A stretch of 64,000 nt of DNA from Thermomicrobiales bacterium (lineage in GTDB: Bacteria; Chloroflexota; Chloroflexia; Thermomicrobiales; UBA6265). The stretch is from NCBI GenBank assembly GCA_023957015.1, contig JAMLHR010000005.1, forward strand, positions 24,904-88,903, written 5' to 3'. Under the pieces are notes generated by a model. It had not been told where the DNA came from, ran no database searches, and saw nothing but the letters and a program-made list of their open reading frames with translations. Positions 17,273 to 26,172 of the stretch are shown here, one piece after another. A program made the translations under genes and the position numbers. Positions within the stretch are counted from its first letter, which is position 1, and each line of letters opens with the position of its first letter.

Positions 17273-18888
17273 CCTTCGATCAGCTCCTTCGCCTGAACCA
17301 ACGCATCGTCCAGCGAATCCACCAGCCAGACGCCGCGCCGATCCGTGACCTCGGCGCGGCGAAGCTTGGTGGCGACGCGCGGGTTTGCTTCACAGAAGAT
17401 CACCGTCACCTCCTTACTACGTAGGCGAGTGATCAACGCTTCCAGCGCCTGAATACCGGTGATGTCCATAAAGGGCACACGACCAAGCCGCACGATCATT
17501 ACTTTCGGCTCAGTATGCGAATGCGCCAGTGCCTGCTCGAAGTTATCGACTACGGCGAAGAAGAAGGGACCATCAATCGCAAAGATAGCGACATCCTCGA
17601 TCTCCAGATCGGGTTCATCCGACGGCGTGATCCTAACCTCTACGGACGATGACATCCGCCGCAGGAACTGCAATGTCGCCAGCAGCACACCGACATTGAC
17701 CGCGATCACCAGATCGGTCGCGATCGTGAGTACGAAGGTCACCAACAGAATGGCAACATCGGCCACGGGTGCTCGCCGCGTCATCCGAATGAAGTGGCGA
17801 ACATCGCTCATGTTCCAGGAAACAACGAACAGGATCGCCGCCAGTGCCGCCAGCGGCACCGCGCCGGCCAACGGTGCCAGCACCACCACGATCAGCACCA
17901 ACGTGATCGCGCTGGTGATACCCGCGATCGGTGTACGACCGCCGTTCCGGATATTGGTCGCCGTCCGGGCGATGGCCCCTGTCGCAGCGATTCCACCCAG
18001 AAAGGGAACGACGACATTCGCCACACCCTGTCCGATCAACTCCTGATTGCTATCGTGGCGTGTGCCCGCCATACCGTCGGCCACCATTGCGCTAAGCAAG
18101 CTCTCGATGGCGCAGAGCATCGCGATCGTGAATGCCGGTCCGAGCAGATCGATGGCCGTACCGAAGGAAAACGCCGGGGCCGCTATCTCCGGCATCTTCG
18201 CCGAGATACCACCGAACTTGCTCTCGATCGTAGCGACGCCCTCGAACGAGAAGACAGCCTGCACAACAGTCACCACGACCATTGCGATCAACGGTGACGG
18301 CACACGCGTTAAGTAGGGAACTCGCGGCGAGAAGATGACGATGAGCAGACCCAGCACGGCCAGCGCCGTCGTGGCGACATGCAGATGCGCCAGCGAGCGG
18401 ATCATCTCCGGCACCTTCTCGTAGAGATGCTCGCCCTCCGCATCGGGAATACCGAAGAATGCTGGCCACTGTCCCACCCAGATAACCACACCGATACCGG
18501 CGGTGAATCCGGCAATGACGGGTGCCGGGATGAATCGGATTACCGCTCCCATCCGGAAGACACCCATCAGGATGAGGATACCGCCCGCCATAATCGTCGC
18601 TAACTGCAGCCCGGCGAAACCGTGCTGATGCAGGATCCCCAGCAGGATGACGACGAATGCACCGGTCGGTCCGGCAATCTGAACGCGACTACCACCGAGG
18701 ATCGTCACCAACAGTCCGGCCACAATCGCGGTGATCAATCCCTGATCCGGGGAGACGCCAGAGGCGATGGCGAAGGCCATCGAGAGCGGCAGGCTGACCA
18801 CGCCAACGATAACGCCAGCGACTAGATTGTGGGGCAAGCTGGCACGTGTCAGCACTCCGGCGCGATGCGCCTCCAGGAGAGCAATCAT
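17269..18888 (-). CDS. SulP-family anion transporter with STAS domain
   Basis: A 539-residue SulP (SLC26-like) permease. The signature region near the N-terminus is GVIVGVVSLPLSMAFAIASG followed by GGSRVQIAGPTGAFVVIL. About 12-14 membrane segments end near residue 410. A C-terminal STAS domain (about 430-539) has FMDITGIQALEAL, equivalent to the phosphorylatable D-S-G loop of anti-sigma antagonists but with T in place of S. Substrate could be sulfate, bicarbonate or another anion. No carbonic anhydrase or sulfate gene is adjacent. Confidence 0.9.
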   Translation of the reverse strand: MIALLEAHRAGVLTRASLPHNLVAGVIVGVVSLPLSMAFAIASGVSPDQGLITAIVAGLLVTILGGSRVQIAGPTGAFVVILLGILHQHGFAGLQLATIMAGGILILMGVFRMGAVIRFIPAPVIAGFTAGIGVVIWVGQWPAFFGIPDAEGEHLYEKVPEMIRSLAHLHVATTALAVLGLLIVIFSPRVPYLTRVPSPLIAMVVVTVVQAVFSFEGVATIESKFGGISAKMPEIAAPAFSFGTAIDLLGPAFTIAMLCAIESLLSAMVADGMAGTRHDSNQELIGQGVANVVVPFLGGIAATGAIARTATNIRNGGRTPIAGITSAITLVLIVVVLAPLAGAVPLAALAAILFVVSWNMSDVRHFIRMTRRAPVADVAILLVTFVLTIATDLVIAVNVGVLLATLQFLRRMSSSVEVRITPSDEPDLEIEDVAIFAIDGPFFFAVVDNFEQALAHSHTEPKVMIVRLGRVPFMDITGIQALEALITRLRSKEVTVIFCEANPRVATKLRRAEVTDRRGVWLVDSLDDALVQAKELIEG

Positions 18889-19026
18889 TTGGGTTCAGGG
18901 TCCTTCCATCGTGGAACGTGTGGCTAGCCCGAGAGTTACAGACACAATCGTGCCAGTTCATGGCTGATTGTATGGCCTTTCCGTCGGCACACAAGGTGTC
19001 TACGGGCTGTTTTCAGGATTTTCACG

Positions 19027-19044
19027 GCAAAACGTACGTTTTGC
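19027..19044. promoter_or_regulatory. Perfect 18-bp palindrome in divergent intergenic region
   Basis: GCAAAACGTACGTTTTGC is perfectly self-complementary. It lies between the start of the SulP gene (minus, 18888) and the phosphatase gene (plus, 19187), where an operator for a dimeric repressor would be expected. The cognate regulator is unknown. Confidence 0.45.
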
Positions 19045-19186
19045 AAGGAGACGAACACACGAGTCCGCCACGGCGAATGCCGCTCTCGTGCGTCAACTAG
19101 CAGTCGACTCCCGTTTCGATCAACGGAAAGCGCATGTATCATCACTCGAGATGGAATCCGGATAAGGAAGAAAGACACAACACCCA

Positions 19187-19915
19187 ATGCAGAGAATCAT
19201 CGAACTGGAAGGCGCGTTCAACGTCCGCGATCTCGGCGGATTACCCACGACCGATGGCTACGAGGTTCGGTACGGCAAGCTCTTCCGGTCAGATGCGCTC
19301 GGACGACTCACGGATCAGGACATGGCGCTGATGGAACGCTATGGCATCAGCACCGTGCTGGATCTACGCACGGATGACGAGATCGCGGAGCACGGCGTCG
19401 CCCGACTCATCGATAACGGTGCCCGCCATGTTCACATTCGATTGATGGAGCAGGATCCGGGTGAGCCCCTGCCATCGCATCCCTCGCGAACGCTGGGCGA
19501 GCTCTACTCGTACATGGCACGCAAAGGTCCGGACAAGTTCGTGGAGACGATCACGTTCCTCGGTGAAACCGGCAACATGCCTGCGGTTTTCCACTGCGCT
19601 GCAGGCAAGGATCGCACTGGCATCACAGCGGCACTCGTCTATTCAGTGCTGGGTGTGGATCGGGAAGATATCATCCGCGATTACGTCATCACCGAAGAGG
19701 CGATGCAGCGCGTGATCGCTCGACTCAGCCTCTCCGAGCAGGCCCGGGAAGGCACGAGACAGGTGCACAGCAGCTATCTCCATGCCGAGGATGAGACCCT
19801 ACGAACCTTCCTGACCTGGCTGGATGAGGCATATGGCTCACCGGTACAGTGGCTGCTGGATTCCGGTATGCAGACGAATGTGATCGATAACCTCAAACGA
19901 GAGATGTTGGGGTAG
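19187..19915 (+). CDS. Tyrosine/serine protein phosphatase, DSP-like
   Basis: A 242-residue phosphatase. The P-loop HCAAGKDRTG (residues 136-145, Cys137 nucleophile, Arg143) fits C-x5-R. NVRDLGG near the N-terminus and LFRSDAL / TVLDLRTDDE are typical of the bacterial Y_phosphatase3 / LipA-like group. Those enzymes can act on phosphotyrosine, phosphoserine or phosphoinositides; the target here is unknown. Independent transcription is likely. Confidence 0.88.
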   Translation: MQRIIELEGAFNVRDLGGLPTTDGYEVRYGKLFRSDALGRLTDQDMALMERYGISTVLDLRTDDEIAEHGVARLIDNGARHVHIRLMEQDPGEPLPSHPSRTLGELYSYMARKGPDKFVETITFLGETGNMPAVFHCAAGKDRTGITAALVYSVLGVDREDIIRDYVITEEAMQRVIARLSLSEQAREGTRQVHSSYLHAEDETLRTFLTWLDEAYGSPVQWLLDSGMQTNVIDNLKREMLG

Positions 19916-20019
19916 AGACGAATCCTCCTACCATCGCGTAGGGGTCGATCCAGTTCAGAATACGACAGCACCCGACGCGGATCACGGGTATCGACCCTGG
20001 TTGGTTCGCCACCCAATCC

Positions 20020-20048
20020 GGGCGGATACCGATTGCGATCGGATCCGC
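20020..20048. repeat. REP-like 29-nt unit, copy 1
   Basis: A 29-nt string (GGGCGGATACCGATTGCGATC then GGATCCGC) identical to 47027-47055. It forms an imperfect GCGGAT(A)CCGAT / ATCGGATCCGC hairpin. It lies 4 nt from the stop of the thioesterase gene. A further GGGTCGAT...ATCGACCC pair flanks it at 19940-19996. Confidence 0.7.
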
Positions 20049-20051
20049 GCC

Positions 20052-20426
20052 CTACCTGATGGGCGTGGGGTTGCGATCCGCGTCCAGGGCGACCATGGTG
20101 ATGCGACCCTCGGTGACGGCGACCTCCTCACCACCATGCACGCGCTCGGCGTGTGCCTGCACGTGAATCGTGATACTGGTGCGACCGATTCGCTCTACGG
20201 TGGTGTAACAGAGCAAGCAATCGCCAACGTAGACCGGCTTGTGGAAGACCACCCCATCCATCGCCACAGTCACAAGGCGCTTGCTGGTGAGCTTGCGAGC
20301 CGCCACCCAGGCCGCCAGATCCATCTGACTCAGTAACCAACCACCGAAAATATCTCCGGAGCTGTTGGTATCGGCCGGCATGGCGACAACGCGAATCGCC
20401 AGGTCACTCCCGTCTGGTGTGGTCAT
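20052..20426 (-). CDS. Acyl-CoA thioesterase (YciA/BACH-like hotdog)
   Basis: A 124-residue hotdog thioesterase. MPADTNSSGDIFGGWLLSQMDLAA contains the N-x-x-G-D-I-F-G-G-W signature of YciA-type acyl-CoA hydrolases with the catalytic Asp in the hotdog helix. Start is ATG 20426 with GGGAG 6 nt upstream; that site overlaps the end of the upstream nucleotidyltransferase gene, so the two are cotranscribed. Substrate length is unknown. The stop abuts a REP-like unit. Confidence 0.85.
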   Translation of the reverse strand: MTTPDGSDLAIRVVAMPADTNSSGDIFGGWLLSQMDLAAWVAARKLTSKRLVTVAMDGVVFHKPVYVGDCLLCYTTVERIGRTSITIHVQAHAERVHGGEEVAVTEGRITMVALDADRNPTPIR

Positions 20427-20437
20427 GGGTATCTCCC

Positions 20438-21223
20438 TCACATCTCTCGCAACTGATGAATGTATCGCTCCAGCGATCCATCGACCATAACTCGCGCGAT
20501 ATCTTCTCCAACGATCTCAGCATCAGGTGGGATTAGGGCCAATGCTCCCAGTAACATGCGTTGGGCGGCGGCGCAGGTGGTCTCCAGGTCGCGACAATCG
20601 ACATAGCCCATACAGATGAGCCAGTCCTCACGAAATCCCGCAGGCACGTTTGTCATCGCCAACACGGCATCGATTGCCTGACGAGGACTCTCCACCGGCG
20701 GCACATCGTTGATCGGTACCAGCAACGTTGGTATCAACGTCGCCAACTTGTAGGCATTGCTGTAAAGACCGGGTGCATCACCCTTCCCCAACGCACTGAC
20801 CATTTTGCCGAATGCCTCCACCGAATCCTCCACCTCAGCTGACGCGGCCGGGTGCATCTTCGCCGGGTGATCTAGCCGCTGCCACAACTCGTCGGTCGCG
20901 GCCCAGAGCAGCCGGGTTGTCTCCGCAGTCGGCAATCCGAGACTCCAGGACGATGGCTCATCGGCGTCTGCCAGCCAACCATCGATACCCTCAACGGCGG
21001 CGGAAATATGGACCAACCGGGCATCAACTTCCACCAGCCAGGTGCGATAGATCTCCGTCTCGGGTGCGCTAACCAGCACATCGAAATCCATATCGCTCCA
21101 GGGTGTCGCCTCGCCCCGAGCGTGACTTCCCTTCAGCAGCACGGCGACAGCATCCGGATGCTCTACGCGGAATCGCTGCACCATCTGCTCAATCAAAGCG
21201 GACGCTCCTTGTCTCTCACTCAT
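20438..21223 (-). CDS. Nucleotidyltransferase domain protein
   Basis: A 261-residue protein from ATG 21223 (an ATG at 21274 would overlap the divergent gene). The nucleotidyltransferase motif is LLKGSHARGEATPWSDMDFDV: G-S-x-x-R-G-x-x-x-x-x-S-D-x-D-x-D with the metal-binding aspartates. The C-terminal half is helical, like kanamycin-nucleotidyltransferase or MNT-type proteins. It might modify an antibiotic or a protein, or be an antitoxin-like enzyme; no HEPN partner is beside it. It is followed 11 nt later by the thioesterase start region. Confidence 0.75.
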   Translation of the reverse strand: MSERQGASALIEQMVQRFRVEHPDAVAVLLKGSHARGEATPWSDMDFDVLVSAPETEIYRTWLVEVDARLVHISAAVEGIDGWLADADEPSSWSLGLPTAETTRLLWAATDELWQRLDHPAKMHPAASAEVEDSVEAFGKMVSALGKGDAPGLYSNAYKLATLIPTLLVPINDVPPVESPRQAIDAVLAMTNVPAGFREDWLICMGYVDCRDLETTCAAAQRMLLGALALIPPDAEIVGEDIARVMVDGSLERYIHQLREM

Positions 21224-21252
21224 GCGATGATTCTCACCGGAAGGGAGATTCG

Positions 21253-22377
21253 ATGCCACCTCGAACACTGACATTACGGGAGCTCAACCGCACGCATCTG
21301 CATCGCCAGCACCTCCTGGAGCGATCACAGATGAGCGTTGGGGATATGTTGTCTACGCTTGTCGGACTCCAGGCGCAGGAGGTAAAGGATCCGTACCTCG
21401 GCTTGTGGAGTCGATTGGAGTCGTTTGCACACGAGGATCTGGCCAATATGCTGCTGGATCACACTGCCGTACGAGGCACCCTCATGCGTGGCACGATCCA
21501 TCTGGTCACTGCGGAGGACTATCCATTCCTCTTCCAAAGCACCTACTCCCTGCATGTGCGCGGGGTAAACTCCGCGGCCAGTGCCCACTGGATGCCACGC
21601 GAGCATCACGCCGCGATCGCCGCTAAATCGCATGAATTGCTGTCGGATCAGTCCCTCACCTCGCTCCAGATCGGCGAGGCACTGCACGCGGATTGGCCGG
21701 ATTTCGCACCGTCGTCGCTCGCGAGAGTCGTGCGCTTCCTGCTACCGCTGATCCAAACGCCACCCCGGGGTGTCTGGGGCACGAAGATCAGTAGTCGACC
21801 ATCCTGGACATTGCCGGATCAATGGTTAGGTATTGATGTACCCAGAGAACAAGCCACCGCATATGAGATGATCCGGCGCTATCTCCGGGCATTCGGACCC
21901 GCCAGTCAGGCGGATATGATCGCCTGGAGCGGTGTCACGAACCCCAAGACGTCGCTGGCTGAAATGACCGATGAGTTGACCACCTATCTGAAAGAGGATG
22001 GAGACATTCTCTACGATACGGTAGGGCTGGAGATTCTCTCGGAGGATACAGCGGCACCCATCCGCTTCATGCCGGGCTTCGATAACGCACTGCTCGGATT
22101 CAAGGATCGACGTCGCATCATCTCAGACGAGGCCCGGGCGCTGATCGGTACACCGAACGGTATGTTCGCGAGCACGTTTACCGTCGATGGATTCGTGGCC
22201 GGTATCTGGCGTATTCATGATGAGGCGCTGGAACTCGCGGCCTTCAGCAAACTCTCCAAACGCCAACAACAAGAGGTCGAGCGCGAGGCTAAGCGTCTGG
22301 CACCATTCTGGACCGGCGAACAGCTGCCCGTACGCTGGACAGAGGTGTGGAAGCTACCCGGTAAACACCCGCGGTAG
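21253..22377 (+). CDS. AlkZ/YcaQ-like winged-helix DNA glycosylase (HTH_42)
   Basis: A 374-residue protein of the HTH_42 family, which includes Streptomyces AlkZ and E. coli YcaQ, glycosylases that excise bulky alkylation adducts and unhook crosslinks. The catalytic Q-x-Q is seen as GLQAQEV (residues 38-44). Tandem winged-helix regions follow (about 90-330), with RGTLMRGTIHLVTAEDYPF and GFDNALLGFKDR typical of the group. Start is ATG 21253 with AGGGAG upstream. The last 24 nt overlap the convergent SMP-30 gene. Many family members lack proven activity. Confidence 0.8.
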   Translation: MPPRTLTLRELNRTHLHRQHLLERSQMSVGDMLSTLVGLQAQEVKDPYLGLWSRLESFAHEDLANMLLDHTAVRGTLMRGTIHLVTAEDYPFLFQSTYSLHVRGVNSAASAHWMPREHHAAIAAKSHELLSDQSLTSLQIGEALHADWPDFAPSSLARVVRFLLPLIQTPPRGVWGTKISSRPSWTLPDQWLGIDVPREQATAYEMIRRYLRAFGPASQADMIAWSGVTNPKTSLAEMTDELTTYLKEDGDILYDTVGLEILSEDTAAPIRFMPGFDNALLGFKDRRRIISDEARALIGTPNGMFASTFTVDGFVAGIWRIHDEALELAAFSKLSKRQQQEVEREAKRLAPFWTGEQLPVRWTEVWKLPGKHPR

Positions 22378-23205
22378 GTGACCCCGCACACCCACATCGG
22401 CAACGAACAACGATCCCGCCGCAGGTTGCTCGTCATCGGGCAATCCCTCGCGACTGGTGGTGATGAACAGTTGATCGAGATTCTCGCCACCAAAGGTACA
22501 GGCCGTTACCTTTGTAACGGGTAGCTCGACGATAGCGCTGAGCTTGCCAGCCGCATCATATCGACGCACGGCGGCGCCGTTGCTGAGTCCGATCCAGACG
22601 CCACCATCGGCATCGATGGTGAGACCATCCGGCCGCACACCATCCTCGCGGAGATCCACGAGTACGCGTCGATTGTGCAACGCATCTTCCGGGTTCCAGT
22701 CGAAGACGCTTATCGCATACGTCTCGGTATCGTTGTAGTACGCGGTGGAACCATCCTCGCTCCAGCAGAGACCATTACTGATCGTCAGGCCGCTCAGCAT
22801 TCGCTCGGTTCGTCCATCGGGGGAAAGTCGCCACAGACTGGCAGCGCCTGGCGTGCGATCATAGGCCATACTGCCGCACCAGAAACTGCCATCGGGATCG
22901 CAGGCACCCTCGTTCATCCGAACGAGACCTGCCTGCCAGAGCGGTGGGAGATGGTTGGTATAACCATCGGCCTCGACCAGGGCGAAGCCCGTCTCAACAC
23001 CAATCACCATGCCACCCTGCTGCCGCGGTCGGATCGCGGCCACCACCGGACTGCCACTGCTCCAGCGTGTCACCTCGCCGGAAGGTTGGAGCGAGAGGAC
23101 ATCGCCCGCCAGCATATCCACCCACTTCAGTCCGCCCCATTCCGGCCACCAGACCGGTCCCTCGCCGTGATTGGCAACTGCATCGGTAATACGTTCTGCG
23201 CGCAT
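22354..23205 (-). CDS. SMP-30/gluconolactonase-family protein
   Basis: A 283-residue six-bladed propeller lactonase from ATG 23205, preceded by AGGAGGA. Metal ligands are recognisable: Glu15 in HGEGPVWW, Asn in LTISNGLCWSEDG, Asp in RPDGLTIDADGGVWIG. Known members hydrolyse aldonolactones with Ca2+, Zn2+ or Mn2+. Substrate unknown. Convergent overlap with the AlkZ-like gene. Confidence 0.88.
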   Translation of the reverse strand: MRAERITDAVANHGEGPVWWPEWGGLKWVDMLAGDVLSLQPSGEVTRWSSGSPVVAAIRPRQQGGMVIGVETGFALVEADGYTNHLPPLWQAGLVRMNEGACDPDGSFWCGSMAYDRTPGAASLWRLSPDGRTERMLSGLTISNGLCWSEDGSTAYYNDTETYAISVFDWNPEDALHNRRVLVDLREDGVRPDGLTIDADGGVWIGLSNGAAVRRYDAAGKLSAIVELPVTKVTACTFGGENLDQLFITTSREGLPDDEQPAAGSLFVADVGVRGHLPRVFTG

Positions 23206-23302
23206 GATTCCTCCTGAACCGAATGGTCTCATCATAACCGCGACCTTTTCGGCACTGTATCGTTCTGTGTATCCATAGACGATATCCGCAAGCGAGGAGC
23301 CG

Positions 23303-23890
23303 GTGCACGAACCGTTGGAGAACTCACCACCCCAAGACACATCACGCGTCATGGACCTGCTGGAAGAGGTCTTTCGTAACCATCGCCAGGATCTGTTCTC
23401 GTTCTGCTATCGACGGCTGGGATCAGCGGACGCGGCCAATGACGCCTGCGGTCGAATCGTGCTCAAGGCGGTCAACAGCATCGATTCGTTCACACCCCAC
23501 CCGGATCGGCCAGGCGAGACCATGCGCGCCTGGCTCTTCCGTATCGCCCGCAACGATCTCATCGACCATCGCCGCACACTCCGACCCGTCGCCTCGCTTG
23601 ATCGCCTAAGTCAGGACGGGACATTGCTTCACAACCCGATCGATTCCCGTCGCGGACCAGAGGAGACGGCGTTGGCCAGGGAGTCCGAGCACGAGCTCCA
23701 ACATCTCCTGCAACAGCTTCCGGATTCGCAGCGATCGATTGTCGAACTGCGGCTGGCGGGATTGCGTGGTGACGAGATCGCCGAAGCCCTTGGTCTCCCG
23801 CTTAGCGCCGTGAAATCGGCTCAATACCGCGCCTATCAGCGACTTCGCGATCTGCTCTCGCCCGACCACAGCACTGCGAGGAAACCATGA
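23303..23890 (+). CDS. ECF sigma factor (locus 1)
   Basis: A 195-residue extracytoplasmic-function sigma factor. Region 2 spans about 18-95 (LFSFCYRRLGSADAANDACG; AWLFRIARNDLIDHRR), and region 4 about 120-185 (LQQLPDSQRSIVELRLAGLRGDEIAEALGL). Start is GTG 23303 with GAGGAG upstream. The stop overlaps the anti-sigma start (ATGA, 23887-23890), the normal arrangement of an ECF sigma and its membrane-bound regulator. A paralogous pair lies at 33.6-37.6 kb. Confidence 0.9.
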   Translation: MHEPLENSPPQDTSRVMDLLEEVFRNHRQDLFSFCYRRLGSADAANDACGRIVLKAVNSIDSFTPHPDRPGETMRAWLFRIARNDLIDHRRTLRPVASLDRLSQDGTLLHNPIDSRRGPEETALARESEHELQHLLQQLPDSQRSIVELRLAGLRGDEIAEALGLPLSAVKSAQYRAYQRLRDLLSPDHSTARKP

Positions 23891-26166
23891 CCCAGCTCCC
23901 CTTCCCCACCAACCACGATGCCGATGACCTCAACGACTGGCTGGATGCACTGGTAACCGGTGACCAGGCGCCGCCGAGCAACGAGGTCCAGGCCGCTGCT
24001 GTGCGCGTGCATGCGCTGGCGGCAACATCCCCGACGGTTTCAACGCAACAGGAAGGACCACCTATGACTGCCACCGCTCTCTCACTGCCGCACGGGCGGC
24101 AAGCATACCGCAGACCGGAAAGAAACTGGTCAACCTGGATCAGTGCGGTGTTGGTCGCGGCCATCCTGGTCTCACTGGTCAACTGGTTCCGCTTGCCACC
24201 AGCGAATCAGGATCGACCCAACATCGCCCATGCACCTGCCGGGCTGATCTCCGCCAATCTCAATCCCCTGAATTCCAACACCGCACCCTGGATCGCGGAC
24301 TTCGATTCGGCGGATTGCACCGAGACATCCGATATCTCTGAGGTCCTCGTCGACTATAGTGCGATACCGATAGAAGACCCTCAGAGCTACGAGATTATCG
24401 GTGACGCTGAGCATGACGATGCCGAAGCCGCCGCCGAGCAATATCGGGCGATGCGTGGTTGTGCCTACATGAAATCTGCCTGGGCGTATTGGACGGAAGC
24501 ACGTATCAATCAACATCCACGTGTGTTGGACGAGACCAGCAGCATTGAGCTTGCCGAACTCCAGTCGTATTTTGCGGACCGCTATCCAGAGCAGTTCATG
24601 GCCGTCGGAGACGATCTCCACGTCAGTCTCAAGATATGGTCGGAATGGACAACTCGGGCAGACCACAACTTCATCGGCCAGCCGATTCCATTAGCCGCCA
24701 AACTCAATCCTGACTGGGCGGTAACCCTGGCGGATGGGCGTATCGCCTTCCCGGCCACGGTGATGTACTCATCCGCCGATCCGGCCATCTACCTTGGCGG
24801 ACTTCCGGTTGATGACCCGGTGAGTACCGTGGTGATCGTGTTCGCCAACGTCGATGGCACCTGGAAATACGACGATAGTCTGGCACTGTGTCTGGCTAAC
24901 TGCGCCGGTGGTGTGGGGAATCCAATAGATCCCGAGATCGAAACGTGGGTACAACCCAGTGACCAACAGGAGTGCACAGCGCAACCGCTCATTGCCGATC
25001 TGAATTACGACCTCAGCGATGGATTCCCGGACTATAGCGACCGAGAGTATCAGGTGGCCGATACGTCACCGTCATCGACGGCCCAGGTCGTCGCACAGAC
25101 AGCCAACAATTGGTACGGTTGCTCATTCAGTAACGCAGGTTCACCCGAGTCAGTAAGTTATCTCACTCCCCTGGGTAGGACAAATGTCGTGCTGATCGAA
25201 CAGGGCGGTTACGGCGATCCGTTCGAGATTGCACCTTACCTACGCCAACGGGAAATGGAGACCTCAAAACTCCTCAGTGTCACCCCCAACTGGACCCAGA
25301 TCGCTGTGGTTGATATGCCACTTGCGTATGCGCAGTTCGGGATGATCTGGACACCTGGGTTCTCTGGCACTGCCGAGAATTCTGCCCGGGTCACTACCCA
25401 GGAAGGTGCGTTCAATCCGGGTGCGACGGTGACACTCAGCGATGGTCGCGTAGCTATCGGTCACACTTCACTGATCTCCATCAATGATCGCGGAGCTATC
25501 ACCTACGAGGGAAATGCTATGGCCAATCCCCAGTTCGGGCTGATTCTGCAGCAGCATGGCGATCTGTGGTTGGTGGACGAGATTCTCGTGTCCCAGAATG
25601 GCGCGCTTGCGTTCACCCAATCCGACGGATGGTGGTGGCAGGACACATTCGATCCGCCAAGTGCGAGTGAGCAGATCGCGTTGGCTCCAGACGAGGTTGC
25701 CTCAACAACCCCATCGCCACTCGATCCATCGTCAGCTCCCTGGATCGCGGACTTCTCACCTCAGGATTGCACGGCCGAGCACCAATCTCAGATTGAGATC
25801 TCAAGCCGCGTCAACAACGCGGAATTCGGAGAGCAATCCTATGGCATTGTTGGGCCAGCGACCCCGGCCGACGCGACTCTGGTCGGCGATGCTTACCGCG
25901 CCATGCGTGGTTGCGACGACGGCAACACCGCCGCCAGCTACTGGAGCGATGCTCGGGTTGGTGGAGTGCCTCGCAACCTGACAGAGACAAATCTGGCTGA
26001 ACTGGCGGACCTTCAGGCTTACTTCGAGAGCGTCTATCCCGATCAGTTCATGACCACGGCGGTTGATGTGGTGGTATCGAACGAGATTCAGGCTGAGTGG
26101 GATGCCCGCGCCAAGTTCAACGAGCTGGGTGCGCCGATTCCACTGAGCGTAAAGATCAATCCGTAG
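23887..26166 (+). CDS. Membrane anti-sigma-like protein with large repeated ectodomain, up to an internal TAG
   Basis: A 759-residue protein: a cytoplasmic N-terminus (DLNDWLDALVTGDQ, related to DQALDALVAGHQ of the other locus), one membrane span (about 82-100), then a large extracytoplasmic part. The ectodomain consists of long repeats: APWIADF...DCT occurs at 133 and again at 617, a period of about 484 residues. Within each unit NPDW...DGRIAFPATV and WKYDDSLALCLANC recur. Cysteines are regularly placed, suggesting disulfides. The frame stops at TAG 26164, inside the second unit where the first has NPDW. It presumably holds the upstream sigma factor at the membrane; its signal is unknown. 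Confidence 0.75.
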   Translation: MTQLPFPTNHDADDLNDWLDALVTGDQAPPSNEVQAAAVRVHALAATSPTVSTQQEGPPMTATALSLPHGRQAYRRPERNWSTWISAVLVAAILVSLVNWFRLPPANQDRPNIAHAPAGLISANLNPLNSNTAPWIADFDSADCTETSDISEVLVDYSAIPIEDPQSYEIIGDAEHDDAEAAAEQYRAMRGCAYMKSAWAYWTEARINQHPRVLDETSSIELAELQSYFADRYPEQFMAVGDDLHVSLKIWSEWTTRADHNFIGQPIPLAAKLNPDWAVTLADGRIAFPATVMYSSADPAIYLGGLPVDDPVSTVVIVFANVDGTWKYDDSLALCLANCAGGVGNPIDPEIETWVQPSDQQECTAQPLIADLNYDLSDGFPDYSDREYQVADTSPSSTAQVVAQTANNWYGCSFSNAGSPESVSYLTPLGRTNVVLIEQGGYGDPFEIAPYLRQREMETSKLLSVTPNWTQIAVVDMPLAYAQFGMIWTPGFSGTAENSARVTTQEGAFNPGATVTLSDGRVAIGHTSLISINDRGAITYEGNAMANPQFGLILQQHGDLWLVDEILVSQNGALAFTQSDGWWWQDTFDPPSASEQIALAPDEVASTTPSPLDPSSAPWIADFSPQDCTAEHQSQIEISSRVNNAEFGEQSYGIVGPATPADATLVGDAYRAMRGCDDGNTAASYWSDARVGGVPRNLTETNLAELADLQAYFESVYPDQFMTTAVDVVVSNEIQAEWDARAKFNELGAPIPLSVKINP

Positions 26167-26172
26167 TGGGGA

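Noticed and set aside
26160..26170. TAG as a recoded amino acid (pyrrolysine) or programmed read-through
   Set aside because: The homologous repeat has an ordinary Asp here, no special context or hairpin is evident, and no pyl genes are in the window. Mutation or error is simpler.
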